A stretch of DNA of 64,000 nucleotides from Adenophora triphylla var. japonica. Taxonomy: Eukaryota > Streptophyta > Magnoliopsida > Asterales > Campanulaceae. Shown here one piece after another: positions 22,486 to 33,252 of this stretch. Position 1 is the stretch's first letter, and every line of letters begins with the position of its first letter. The notes below the pieces were generated by a model. It ran no database searches. It saw only the letters and a program-made list of their open reading frames with translations, and had not been told where the DNA came from. The position numbers and the translations under genes are program-made. The stretch is from positions 496,001-560,000 of the forward strand of contig JAFEMH010000341.1 in NCBI GenBank assembly GCA_022495995.1, read 5' to 3'.

Positions 22486-23160
22486 GGTTGACCTTGCCAT
22501 TCGGAATATCCACCCACTGTCATACAAACACATTATGTTGATTAAGTGTTTTATTGTTTTTTGCTAGCGTGTAGCGAGTCAAGAGTAGACCGTGCTTGAA
22601 CTCATCAAATATTGTTTTAACCGTAATGAATCTTTAGGTTAAATTTAAGTGTTTTTTGAAACACAAATGATTGGTGTTGTATTTGAAATTTAATTTGTTT
22701 TTGAGACCGAACCAATGATGGCTGCCTACGTTCCCCTTTTACAAATGGACTAAGGGGCTCAGGTCACCGTAGTTCAAAACTTTAGGTGAAATTTGAAGAA
22801 AGATGAAAAGTGCGACCATGTTTTTTACCTAGATCATTTTTGGGAATGTATCAAGTTGGGTATTACTCTTTTAGCACTTTGATTTTACTGATTGGTTGTG
22901 CATGGGGAGAGAGAGTTGACTCGTGTTCTTCCTCAAATGATGTATCAACGGAGCTTGCTTCCGTTTAATGGGTTGACGAAAGGGTTCCCGTCCAAATCTG
23001 CTAACTTCATGGCTCCTTCAGAGAATATTCTTTGTACCACGAACGGGCCTATCCAGGTAGGTTCCCACTTTCCGAGGGGATTGGTCTATGTAGGAGGCTT
23101 TTCCTTAAGCACCAAGTCGCCTTCTTTGATGTCTCGGATCTTGACTTTCTTATCAAATGC
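22486..23160. other. Spacer between integrase end and antisense gene end of A
   Basis: No gene is seen. It matches the convergent spacers of B (12741-13271) and D (45253-46000), including the string GCTGCCTACGTTCCCCTTTTACAA shared by position. Confidence 0.5.
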
Positions 23161-24060
23161 TCAGGCCATTCTGCTTTGGTAGGCACGAGTATGTTCCATG
23201 GCTTTCAATCTTTGCTCGTTGAGTAGAACTAGTTCATCGTGATGGCTTTGGAGCCATTCGACTTCATTGATTCTATTTTCCAAGAGGACTCGGAGGGATG
23301 GAATTTCCAATTCAACTGGTAACATGGCTTCCATTCCATATGTGAGTGCGAAAGGAGTCTCCCCTGTGGCAGTTCTAACTGATGTTCTATATCCCCAAAG
23401 GGCTAGATGTAGCTTTTCGGGCCAATCCCGACCTCTGACGGCCATCTTTTTTATTATTCTTGCAAGAGTCTTGTTTGATGTTCTCTTTGATGAACTCGGC
23501 CACCTTCTTGGAATTCAGTACTTTGTATGATTTGGCTTCTACCCATTTGGTGAAGTAGTCGACTGCGACTAATATGAACTCGTGACTGTTGCTCCCTGGT
23601 GGAGTGATTTTGCCGATGACGTCAATTCCCCATGTGGCGAAAGGTCATGGTGTAGTCATGCAGTATAGCTCGTGAGGAGGAATGTGGTTGAGGTTGGAGA
23701 AGCGTTGACATTTGTCGCAGCTTCTGACGAACTGGATGCAGTCTGTTTCCATTGATACCCAGTAGTAACCCATAAGGAGGATGATCTGTGTCAATGCTCT
23801 GGCGTTCATGTTCGGACCGCAGGTTCTGTTATGAACTTCGTTCATCAGCTCGCTCGCTTTTTTCTTTATTTACACACCGGAGGAGTGGTCCTTGGTGGCG
23901 CTTCTTGTATAACATACCCCCAGAATGACGAAGTGGGATGCCAGGCATTTTAGAGCCAACATATTTTTGGCTTTGATCCCTTCTTTGTATTTTCCATCTT
24001 CATTTTTGAAGGAAGCTTCTTCATTTTTGAAGGAAGCTTCTCCATTTTGGAGGTACTGGT
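23161..24060 (-). pseudogene. Integrase of element A with an internal deletion
   Basis: The zinc domain (MNEVHNRTCGPNMNARAL to CDKCQRF) and the first catalytic Asp region are present. The C-terminal GRDWPEKLHLALWGYRTS is also present. The middle is missing: after FIKENI the sequence joins directly to the KTL-RIIKKMA region. The segment that holds the second Asp (DNG) and the catalytic Glu in B, about 165 bp, is gone near 23480. This copy could not integrate DNA. Further frameshifts occur near 23640 and 23850. Confidence 0.85.
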
Positions 24061-24801
24061 AGATTTGATTGTACCAGGGTTGTCGATCGGTTCATGTTCA
24101 ACTTTGATCCCACAGCAATAGGTGGGAGTTTCCCATCTGCCTATTCTGAGGGGTTTTACTGATTTCCCTTTGGGAATTTCAACAAGAGATGCTAGGGTGG
24201 CCAGGGCATCTATGAAGCGGTTCCTGTCTCTTGGCATGTAATGGAAAGAGATGTCCTTGAACTGAGCAATGAGCTCCTCCATGTACATATGGTGCTTTGG
24301 GAGGCCAGAATCTATTGTCTTCCATTTGTTGGATACTTGATTGATGATCAATACTGAGTCTCCGTATACTTCCAGTTCTGAGATGTTGCGTTTTAGAGCG
24401 GCTTCTAGGCCGGCTGTGCAAGCTTCATATTCTGCTGCATTGTTGGTTGCTTCAAAATTCAGTTTGATGGCTATGGGAGTGTGCTCATTTTTAGGATCGA
24501 CCAGGAGCATTCCAATACCATTTCCCTTATTGTTGGCTGCCCCATCGAAGAAGAGTTGCCAGTGGTTTGCGCTGTTGAGTGAGAAGATTACGTCATCTGG
24601 AAACTGCGGATCAGGACCCTTGAGTTCACTGCTTAGGAAGTCTGCCAGTTGATCTGCCATTACTTGACCCTTTGTTGATTTTCTGGTCATGTACTTGATA
24701 TCGAATTCAGCCAGGAAGAATGACCACTTGGCTAATCTCATTGATAGAGATGGCTTATTGAAGAGACATCTATCGGGGTCCATCTTGGAGACCAGGAGCA
24801 C
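24061..24801 (-). pseudogene. Archaeal-type RNase H and linker of A
   Basis: The frame is open over this part. The connection FNKPSLSMRLAKWSFFLAEF leads to the RNase H fold with Asp in LFFDGAANN, Glu in EYEACTAGLEAAL and Asp in VYGDSVLI. This is the best-kept part of A's pol. A short duplicated segment (core GAAGTCTGCCAGTTGATCTG at 24630-24665 and again 24810-24845) lies just upstream, at the join to the first RNase H. Confidence 0.85.
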
Positions 24802-26337
24802 TGAATGTCACTGCTTGGGAAGTCTGCCAGTTGATCTGCCATTTCTCTAATGCTGAGTAGCTGAGTTCACTTCCCTGAAGCTTTCGGCTCACGAAGTAGA
24901 TTGCATGCTTAACTCTGGAATCTTTCTGTTCTTGTGCCAGCATAGCCCCAATTGACGTGTCAGTCACTGTCAAGTATTGGAGGAGTGGCTTATCTTCATG
25001 TGGCAGACACAAGATTGGGGGATTCACCAAGTATGTCTTGATTTTCTCGAAGGCTGTCTGGCATTCGGATCCCATTTGATGTTAGAATTTTTCTTCATTA
25101 GCTTGAACATTGGCTCGCAGAGAGATGTCAGCTGGTTGATGAAGTGGCTGATGTACTGAAGTCTTCCCATGAAACTTTTCACTTTTGTTAGTGTCTGCGG
25201 TGGCTTCATGTCGATGATGGCCTTGATTTTCTTGGAATCTGCTTCGATGCCTCTTTCTGTGACCATGTACCCCAATACTTTACCTCGCATGACGCCGAAG
25301 GTTCACTTTGCAGGGTTCAATCTCATGGAGTGTTTTTTAGAGTCTGTTGAAAACTTTCTCAAATCTGTCATGTGCTGCATGTCTGATCCTTTGGAGTGGA
25401 TGATCATGTCGTCGACGTACACTTCGATTTCTTTGTGGATCATGTCATGGAAGAGGGAAGTTGCAGCCCGTTGATAAGTAGCCCCGGCGTTCTTTAAACC
25501 AAACAGCATGACCGTGTTACAGTATGTCCCCCACGGAGTGGTGAAAGCAGTCTTGGCCTGATCTTCTTCGGACATCTTGATCTGATTGTATTCGGCGAAT
25601 CTATCCACAAAGGATTTTACTTCGAATTTTTTCGTGGTGTCGACCAGCATGTCGATATTGGGCAATGGGAAATCATCTTTAGGGCTGGCCTTGTTGAGAT
25701 CTCAGAAATCTACACAGCATCTGACCTTTCTATTGGCCTTGGTGACCGTTACAATGTTGGAGAGCCAGGTTGGGTACTCAATTACTCTGATGAAGCCGAC
25801 GCGGAGCATCTTCTCAATTTCTTCTTTCACTTGCAGAGACCATTCTGGCTTGATCTTGCGCAGTTTTTGTTTGACAGGTTTGGATTCTGGATCCAGAGAG
25901 ATTATGTGCTCCATGATTGAGGGATCGAGTCCTGGAATGTCTTGGTAAGACCAGGCAAACACGTCAACATATTCTTTGAGGAGATTTATCAGGGCTTCTT
26001 TTTCTGCACCGGCGAAGAAACTGCCCACTTGTGTCTCTTTAGGCTCTTGCACTGTCACCAGGTTCACTTTAGTCGTAACCTCTTTGGCAGTTTGGACCCG
26101 ATTGTCCTCTTGGTCAACTACACGCTTGAGAACTTCTTTAATGTATTGTTCGTTTAGTGTGTTCGCTTCTTTATCAAGTGAGTAATTATTAACTTCTTTT
26201 AAGTTGTTCGTTAACTTATCAGTTGTTAAAGTGGCAATGAGGGGATAATCTGAAAGGTCGAATTTTTCATTTAAGACGAACAGGAATACATTGTTGGCTA
26301 CATTATCATAGTCTTCCGGCGTGAGGTTGTTGGACGA
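24770..26337 (-). pseudogene. Reverse transcriptase and first RNase H of A
   Basis: The RT linker, core and YVDD (about 25409-25420) are visible, followed by the first RNase H (LLQYLTVTDTSIGAMLAQE). The frame carries TGA at 25701-25699 between CVDF and DLN, the same place as in B, and TGA near 25303 at a Cys. A frameshift near 25050 separates RNase H. Upstream the frame is open back to a TAG at 26338-26340. Confidence 0.88.
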
Positions 26338-27390
26338 CTAAGAGGACTGGATTTTGACAATGACAGACTCGGAGGGTTTGAGACTAGGTTTAGGGAGATA
26401 TGGGTGTGGGCCCAGTTTGCCTTCCATTTCTGTCTGGCTTGCCCTTGGTCCGGTGAAAGTCACCCATTTTTTCAGTGGCATTGTTGGATGCTTGGTGAGG
26501 GTTCGGGGGTCAAGAGGCTTGGCTTCTGCTGTCCTGATCATGGCGATCGCGTTGTTCTCAGAGCCCAGGTAAATTAGGTTTGGCACCTCCATGACTTCTT
26601 CGAAAAGATTCTGTTGAGCGGGTCCACTGAGAGTATCTTCCACGAATTCTGGTTCTTTCTGCTTTGGAGTCACTATTTCGAATATGGCCTCGTAGGCTGA
26701 CCCGAACAGTCTGTTTCCCATGAAGAGTGTCTCGAGCTGCTCTTCTATGTCTGGGATTCCTTTGCATGAGTACTCATGCTGAATTGTGGTGGCAATTGGT
26801 CCAGGTAGAGAAGTGATGTCGAGGAATGCTCCCCATATCGGATTAGCCTTGAGTCCTCTGAAACGCTTGAGGTCCTGTGCCAGCTTTCTCATCCTTTCTG
26901 TGGTCTCTGTACTGAATTTTCTTGTTCCTTGAGAGGTGGCAATATGAAGCCTCGGTCGGCTGTTTCCTTGATTTGAAGGATTCCCGTAGTTTGACGGGGG
27001 AGGAACCTGGTTGAAGGTTTGAGGAGCTGATCGAGGAGGATCATCGTCCTCGATTAGAATGAAAGTACCGTCTGGTTGGGGGATAGCTGCTATACCCCGT
27101 TCATTCAGAAGCTGTACCACGAAATTCTGTTGATCCTCTTTCTGTTTCTTGTGTACCTCACAGGCCCGGATGGCTTCTTCAAGTGACATATCTGTTACTG
27201 GTGGCGGGGTTCTGTTCCCGTCATGATTTCTCGATGAGTCTAACATGTCGGAGAGTCTGGCTGAAGGAACTGAGGGAACTGAAGAACTGTCTGATGCGGC
27301 CGTAACTGTAATTCTGGTGAGGCGCTGACCCGGAATTCTGAACCACTCTCTGTTCGCTGCAAGGAACGAAAGGTAGGGCTTAGGTTTCAA
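26338..27390 (-). CDS. Gag-position ORF of A
   Basis: A 350-residue open frame ending at TAG, in the same frame as RT. A 3' splice site (CGTTCCTTGCAG, exon start 27356) lies just inside it, so the first Met at 27390 may be intronic and a later Met (about residue 48) the real start. A charged helical stretch (EEAIRACEVHKKQKEDQQNF) is followed by a part that D shares (KLAQDLKRFR to GIPDIEEQLETLF) and by the MPLKKWVTFTGP segment also seen in D. I see no capsid core, zinc knuckle or protease, so internal gag/protease DNA seems lost. Confidence 0.45.
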   Translation of the reverse strand: MKPKPYLSFLAANREWFRIPGQRLTRITVTAASDSSSVPSVPSARLSDMLDSSRNHDGNRTPPPVTDMSLEEAIRACEVHKKQKEDQQNFVVQLLNERGIAAIPQPDGTFILIEDDDPPRSAPQTFNQVPPPSNYGNPSNQGNSRPRLHIATSQGTRKFSTETTERMRKLAQDLKRFRGLKANPIWGAFLDITSLPGPIATTIQHEYSCKGIPDIEEQLETLFMGNRLFGSAYEAIFEIVTPKQKEPEFVEDTLSGPAQQNLFEEVMEVPNLIYLGSENNAIAMIRTAEAKPLDPRTLTKHPTMPLKKWVTFTGPRASQTEMEGKLGPHPYLPKPSLKPSESVIVKIQSS

Positions 27391-28211
27391 AATGGGTATT
27401 TGGCTAAGGGTTTTTGGGCTTGTGAAACGTGCAGTTACCTCTTAATGTTTACTTAAAACACGTTTTCTCAGAGTCCTTATTGGTTGGAAAAGATTGCTCT
27501 TCTTTTTCGCAACTAACCTAGGGCTTGAATCAGTGGATCCCGGCACTACTTTTATAAGCCCCTCATTTTTCACCTGTAAATCGTCTTCCCGGGATGGACA
27601 ATCCCGAGCGAGGGTCCTATAAGGCAAGCGAGTTCCACTGACAAAGGAAAAAGTGAACTTAAGGCTAGCTGGTCATGTAAACTTTCAACGTATGTGACAT
27701 GCGGGTCACGGTCGAAGTCAGCATCCTTAAGGTAAGGCAGAAATCGTGCCGAAATTTTGGCATGACCTCTCTTGACTCGCTTGCGCGAGGGGCCTTAGCT
27801 TTTGGCGTTGTCCAAGTTGTTGCTGGCGTGGTACATACGTTGAGGGTTTGATGACACGGCATTACATTGAATCTACGGGTATGTTTTTAGCGCGGTTCTG
27901 CATCAAAGTCAAGGCTGAAAAGCTAAGACTTCGGGTCGAGAACGACCTTTGATCTCAACTTTTAAGTTTGACTTGTGAGGGAGATCAGCGTAAAAGCATA
28001 CACGTAGGCTTTATGACACGAACTAAGCCAAAAACCAACCAAGGTCTTGGACGAAGTGTGACACAAAGAGTGCATGGATTACACGGGCTAGGATGGGCTG
28101 TTTGGGATGACCCCGTGCGCGCTCGAAGGGCGTAGGAAGGCCAATCAAGCTGCAGCTGAACGGTCACCCCAAGTTGAGGGTTGTAGTGTGCAATGTACCG
28201 AGGCAGGAAGT
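27391..28211 (-). other. Leader of element A, truncated
   Basis: Related to the leaders of B (7360-8400) and D (52740-53800), including the TGGTTGGTTTTTGG segment. It stops at 28211 where copia LTR sequence begins. The PBS is missing. Confidence 0.7.
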
Positions 28212-28768
28212 TGTTGGGTATGCTTACTTTAACCCTCCTAGTTTAGCTTAATATTTGATTGATACCATAACCTCCTCTCTATTTTAAGGACTTTAGGACC
28301 CTATGTACTGAAGCTTAGACTTCAATTTTTTAGTTAAGTCCATTTTATAGAATAGGTTAACTTAGGCTTGAAGACTGGCACAAGACTCATTGGATATGAG
28401 GTTGCAGTTCAAATGTTTCAGACCGCTTCATCAAAACCGCCTGGCAGAACAGCTCCTAGCAAACTGCTTTGTGGAATCATTTGTCTGAAACCACTTGTGA
28501 ACTCCAGTGTGTAAACCGCCTTGTTGAACCGCTCATGCAAATGCACCGCAGTTCCAATCTTGACCACACATAGAACCTCATCACTGGTGATACCGCTCAT
28601 GATAAAACCGCTTGTACACCAGACCGCTCCAATGATTGAAGACTTGAAGTGAACCTCATTTGAACGTTGGAATCCACGTCAGCAATATCAAATGTCAACC
28701 ATCATATCTTGTCACATGACCATATGTCAGACAAAATCTGCAAGGATCTTGGAAAGGTGACAGAATGT
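28212..28768 (+). repeat. Truncated copia LTR inside element A
   Basis: Starts with a clean LTR end TGTTGGGTATGC and follows the copia LTR at 35494-36945 (read on its own strand) for about 550 bp, including many AACCGC motifs. It stops near 28768, where LTR sequence of element A begins. Its right part and any internal region are lost. Confidence 0.85.
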
Positions 28769-29642
28769 ATCAAGTCCCGTAGACGGTGTTACGTCTACAT
28801 TTTGAGAACTTTGGTCGGATCGAAAGTAGCGTATGACGCGTAAATTGAGACAAAATAGCATTTAGAGAGTGAGAGTGTTACCAATGGCTAGGTATTGACT
28901 CTTTGGCTCAGGAGGACGTATACGGGATACGATTTGGTGTTTGGAAGGTGTTTCGGAAGTGTTTGGCTCATGTTTGGTTAGAAAACGTGGTTTTCATGCA
29001 AATCGAGGCGTTTCTGGGGCTCGGGAGGGTGTTTGGTTGGCTGGAACTGTGGGGTATTGATAAGAGTAATATTTTTTGACCTCTTTTACTGAAGGGGAGG
29101 GGCTATTTTTGTAGGGGGTGAAAATGAAAAACAGGCCGTCTGGCCTAAACTTCAGTTTGAGGGACTTTTTGAGGTATTTTGGAAATTGCAGGGGCTGGCT
29201 GAGGATTCTGGTTTTTCAGGAAGAATAGGCCGGACGGCCTATCACTCAATTTCAGGGGTATTTTGGACTTTTCACCCTTGAATTTGATTGATGGAGATGG
29301 GGGAGGTTGTGCATGTGTGCCACGTGTCTAGCTTAGTCGCTAAGACTTGGCTTTTGCTCCGTTAATCCCGATTTTGAGTGTTTTCTAAATAATTGTCCGA
29401 GAAAATGTCCGGAACAGCCCCGGAAAGTCCTGGAAATTGCGTATTTCGAGGAAAGTGGTACTTTTACATGTGCTAACGTGTGTTGAGTACCCTTTGGAAT
29501 TTGGATGTACGGGGCAGTCCTGGGAAGTCTCATTGACTCGGAAAGGGGGAGTTAACGGATTTCGGTTAACTTGGAAAGGGCCAGTTAACGGATTCTGGTT
29601 AACTTTTAACGGATTGTAACGATTCGAATTTGGGTACTTACA
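28769..29642 (-). repeat. Partial 5' LTR of element A
   Basis: Begins TGTAAGTACCC at 29642 on the minus strand, as in B and D, but diverges from them beyond the ends. It holds a palindrome pair, GCCGTCTGGC (29135-29144) and GCCGGACGGC (29229-29238), here 94 bp apart, and short CCGTTAACT repeats near the outer end. The U5 side is missing at 28768. Confidence 0.75.
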
Positions 29643-30985
29643 CCTGGCAAATAACTCATAGATCAATTGTCCGGATCTCAGTGCGGAGTTGAAGCAGACA
29701 ATCACTTCCCGGCCAGTTAGGCTTTCCTCAACCTGGCCAGCCATGGTCCTGAACTGACTGTAATAACTCAGAGTGGTTTCGTTTTTGCCTTGCTCAATGT
29801 TAGCAAGATCTGTCAATCTCTTTTTTCTCTTTCTAGCTGTGGCAAATTGATCCAGGAACCTCCTCCTCATAATTTTCCAGCTATCTATGCTGCCCTTCTT
29901 TTGTTCACGGAACCAGGACAGGGTTGTTCCGGAGAAGGCGCTAGCGAAAGTCTTGCAGAGAATATCATCTGCCTTGGTGAGGAGGGCCATTGTGGATTCA
30001 AATCTCTGCACGTGATCTCGTGCATCAGTGGTTCCTCAATACTTTTCGATGTTTGGGGATCTTGAAAGCTGGGTTGAGAGGTTGATCAATAATCCGTCGG
30101 GAAAAGGGACGAGTGGCACTAGTATCATCCTCCTCGACTTCCTTCTTTCCCAACTCCATCTCATCAATTCTTTTTTTTCAGGTGGATTAGCTCCCTCGCG
30201 TCTATTATCGAGCTACAGTGGGAACTGCGATGGGTCTTCTCCTTTTCTTTGTGTCCATTTACCCGAATTTTCTCTTCACGTTGTTGGTGATTGACATGAT
30301 TATCCCCATATCCATATGATGCTCTACCATTTAATGGCCTAGAATGACGAGGAGGAGTTATGTTCCTCCTAGGTGTTATCTCTGGACGGAGAGGACTCCT
30401 GTGACGAGGAGCGGTCCTAGGTCGTGGAGAGGGGTTTCGATGGGTAGGAGTCTTTTGCCTAGAATGATTAAGCCTTGCTCTTAAGTCTACTGAATTGACC
30501 TCCTCGTCCCTTTGATTATTCAATTAGTCCCATAGGTTTCTTCCATTACGAGCATGCTCGTGTCCAGAAGCCCTATGACGTAGAGGGACATCCTGGACGG
30601 GGATCTGCTTGGATCTACCCATAGTGTCACGATGTGGAGATTTTCGCCGGGGGGAGGGTTTTTCCTATTCCCATGACTACCAAGCCTATCAATGCGACAC
30701 TCTCCACCATGAGAAATTCCTGTCTTGGTAGGTCTAATAAAATTAGCTAGAGAATGATCTGGATCTAACTGTATCAAGGCATTTTGTGTTTCATAAGGGG
30801 ATCTAAGTCACAGGCTGCCCACTTGACCGCAAATACCCAACGGAGGCAGTCCATCAATCAGGGGAGGAGGAGGCGGCAATCCACCATTGGCTAGCGGTAT
30901 GGATGTTCCAGCGTTGCCATGAGTTTCCTCCGCAAGATGGTTATCCGGGTCTGGAGTAATGCTAGAAGTGTGTCCTTCTTCTATT
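29643..30985 (-). pseudogene. Tat-type gag relic interrupted by element A
   Basis: A decayed Ty3/gypsy gag. From the N-terminal side (right) there are a proline-rich segment (LPPPPPLIDGLPP), an arginine-rich stretch (30164-30523) and then the capsid-like core: the GTTDA-DH-QRFES block, SGTTLSWFREQKKGSIDSW, and FLDQFATARKRKKRLTDL. It stops dead at the LTR of A (29642); the remainder is off-window. Several stops and frameshifts are present. It belongs to a different element from A, B or D, because it has the gag core they lack. Confidence 0.78.
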
Positions 30986-32130
30986 AGGATTAAAATAATG
31001 GAACATAAATTTCGGCTATTTAAGGGTCATACGATCGCTTCCCGGTAATAAAACCAAACTAGTGATGCCGAAAACGTCGGATCAGCCCAAATCCAGCGTT
31101 TCGATTGTATCCTATATGCTTGAATAGCCTAAAATAAATGAGCAAACACATAAACTAATTCGGGGTTTCACCGGCGAATGACCTAAGGTGTGATAATACA
31201 TATTTGTATTGTAGAGAGCAAATCAATTAATAATAATTCAAGGCCAAAAAGATGCGTTCCCCGAAAATTGTGATTTATGGCATCTATAGTATAAATCACA
31301 CCACTCCGTGAACAGTACTATGAACAGTATCAAATGCCAAATTTCTCATTTTGCCCTCACTAAGTTGTCCCTTTCCCATTTTGCCCTTTAAATTTTTTTT
31401 TTTAAATTAAAAAAAATACGTGTCCTCGAACACAGGCTTTTACTAGTGTATTTATAGGTGTAGGAGAGATTATCCTACTTTTGATAGAAAGTTAGTAGAG
31501 ATAAAGAGTCAAATCATACTTATATCCTAATTTCATGATTTCCTTATTAAAGTAGTATTAGAATAGCCTTTTGTATTTATGCCTAGAATGCCTTCTCCTC
31601 GACATAGGGTGCTGGCCGGCATAGGGGTACGACGGGCAAGTGAAATGATCAATGGTAGTGAAGCCCATTTCCCTCGTCATAATGGTAGCTTTGTGGCGTA
31701 TCTGATCTTGGTCGACATATGACCATGCCTTGGTCGGCATATATGTGTGCCTGTTTGGCATATATCAACATATGCCATAATCATTAGAATGTTCTACTAT
31801 TTACAGGTTGACATAGTGGGATAAGGCGATCAGAGAAAGACGAGTATAGCTGGGGAAGCTCATTCCTTACGTCGTATCTGGACCTGCACATGTTTTCAAT
31901 TTGCACATGTTTTCCATTTGGCCAAATTAATTGGGTTTTGCCCGTTATATATCTCATGGTTATACTCCGGTTTGTAACGTTCAATTTCTTTTAAAATTTC
32001 TTATAGTTATTTAAATCAATATAATTATTAAACTTAACTATTCAAGTCCAAATATCAATCATTTTATTAAAGAAAAAAAAAAAAGTAAAAGTCTCGTTAT
32101 TGATCTACTATTCACAGTTTCACAAAATTT
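30986..32130. other. AT-rich relic DNA, possible LTR of the gag relic
   Basis: No gene is visible. A TATA-like CTATAAATA on the minus strand (31449-31457) lies upstream of the gag relic in the right orientation for its LTR promoter. I could not find the LTR ends or a PBS, so this is weak. Confidence 0.3.
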
Positions 32131-32133
32131 GGG

Positions 32134-32543
32134 GAGAAACGCGTTTCTCCGTCGCGTATGGAGAAACGGGGCTTAGTTTGTCGCGCGACATACTTAGCCA
32201 CAACAACTGGATATCCTTTCCAAAGCTTCTGGATATCCAGAAGCTTGAATATGGATATCCAGAAGCTTTGAAAAGGATATCCAGAAACCAAATATTTTTT
32301 CTGAATATCCTTTCCAAAGCTTCTGGATATCCATATTCAAGCTTCTGGATATCCAGAAGCTTTGGAAAGGATATCCAGAAAAAATATTTGGTTTCTGGAT
32401 ATCCTTTCCAAAGCTTCTGGATATCCATATTCAAGCTTCTGGATATCCAGAAGCTTTGAAAAGGATATCCAGAAACTGGCTAAGTATGTCGCGCGACAAA
32501 CATAGCCCCGTTTCTCCACACGCGACGGAGAAACGCGTTTCTC
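32134..32543. mobile_element. Fold-back / MITE-like element with long inverted repeats
   Basis: About 410 bp. Left arm GAGAAACGCGTTTCTCCGTC and onwards for about 80 bp is repeated inverted at the right end, including TGTCGCGCGACATACTTAGCC. Inside, GGATATCCAGAAGC-type units alternate in both directions, so almost the whole element can fold on itself. No clear terminal duplication; a 9-bp TCACAGTTT flanks it at a distance (32112-32120 and 32557-32565). No coding content. Confidence 0.75.
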
Positions 32544-33169
32544 GACAGACCGACTCTCACAGTTTAAGGTGGAACGGTTCAAAACAACTGAAACGTAGGG
32601 AAAAATGGAAAGGGACCCGAGAATAAAAATGAGCGCCCCAATCGTATACTAGGCCTTGGGCCTTGAGCCCTGTTTCATAATGGACCGCCTATCATTTACA
32701 TTTGAAAATATATAAATGAGTCACGTACAATGAATAAGAAGGCCTGGAGATGTGAGATGTGACTGGGCCATAAGCCCATTAAGAGGCATCAACTATTCAT
32801 TACGTTGAGTTCACCCTAATAAGCCTAAACCTATCTTTGCTTTAAAAAAAAAAAAAAAAAAAAAAAAAGCCTTAGAGCTTCTCCAACCGCTGCGCCAAGT
32901 GCCGCGCTAACGTCAATTTGGTGCGAGATCCCTACTTCGGCAACGATATCAATCTCCCATTATTTTGGTGATGTCTTGAAAATGCGTCAAATTTGCCGCA
33001 GATAATTTCTTGGTACATCCTTTTTTTTGTTGAATATCTTCTTTTTCTTCCTTAGCTGATTTCTCTCTTGGACTTACATCGCTGATTTGCATTTCTTGAG
33101 CTGTGAAAGCATTTCATCTAGTAGCTTTACAGCTTTTTCGGTTTTTTTTTTTTTTTTTTTTTTTTTTTA
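32544..33169. other. Non-coding DNA with A and T tracts
   Basis: No gene seen. There is a 26-base A tract near 32844 and a long T tract near 33142. The AGAGCTTCTCCAACCG string at about 32874 resembles a common end of plant MITEs, but I find no partner. Confidence 0.4.
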
Positions 33170-33252
33170 CTCCTTCGTATCAAAATGAATTATCAATTCT
33201 TTTATATATTAATTTTGAACAAATTTTTACATTCATTTTGAGACGGAAATGA
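33170..33252. mobile_element. Short Stowaway-like MITE
   Basis: CTCCTTCGTATCAAAATGA at the left and its imperfect inverse TTCATTTTGAGACGGAA at the right, with TA next to the left end. This fits the Stowaway (Tc1/mariner-type) terminal consensus as I remember it. About 80 bp, no coding capacity. Confidence 0.4.

Larger units (their letters stand above)
1..29642 (-). mobile_element. Element A: Ogre/Tat-like Ty3/gypsy retrotransposon, 5'-LTR side, split by element B
   Basis: Gag-like and pol reading frames run on the minus strand from about 27390 down to 23161, and two antisense genes (PMD and DUF7745-like) lie on the plus strand from 772 to 22485. The 5' LTR begins TGTAAGTACCC on the minus strand at 29642, inside an older gag frame. 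The 3' LTR is left of the window. Element B sits in the antisense DUF7745-like gene at 5027-21675. A piece of copia LTR (28212-28768) has replaced the PBS and the inner part of the 5' LTR. A is the most decayed of the three related elements, consistent with it being the oldest. Assignment to the Tat/Ogre group rests on the double RNase H, the antisense extra ORFs and similarity to B and D. Confidence 0.85.

Noticed and set aside
32112..32565. 9-bp direct repeat as a Mutator target duplication for the fold-back element
   Set aside because: The inverted repeats do not start next to it (13 bp away on both sides with unlike sequence), so it may be chance.
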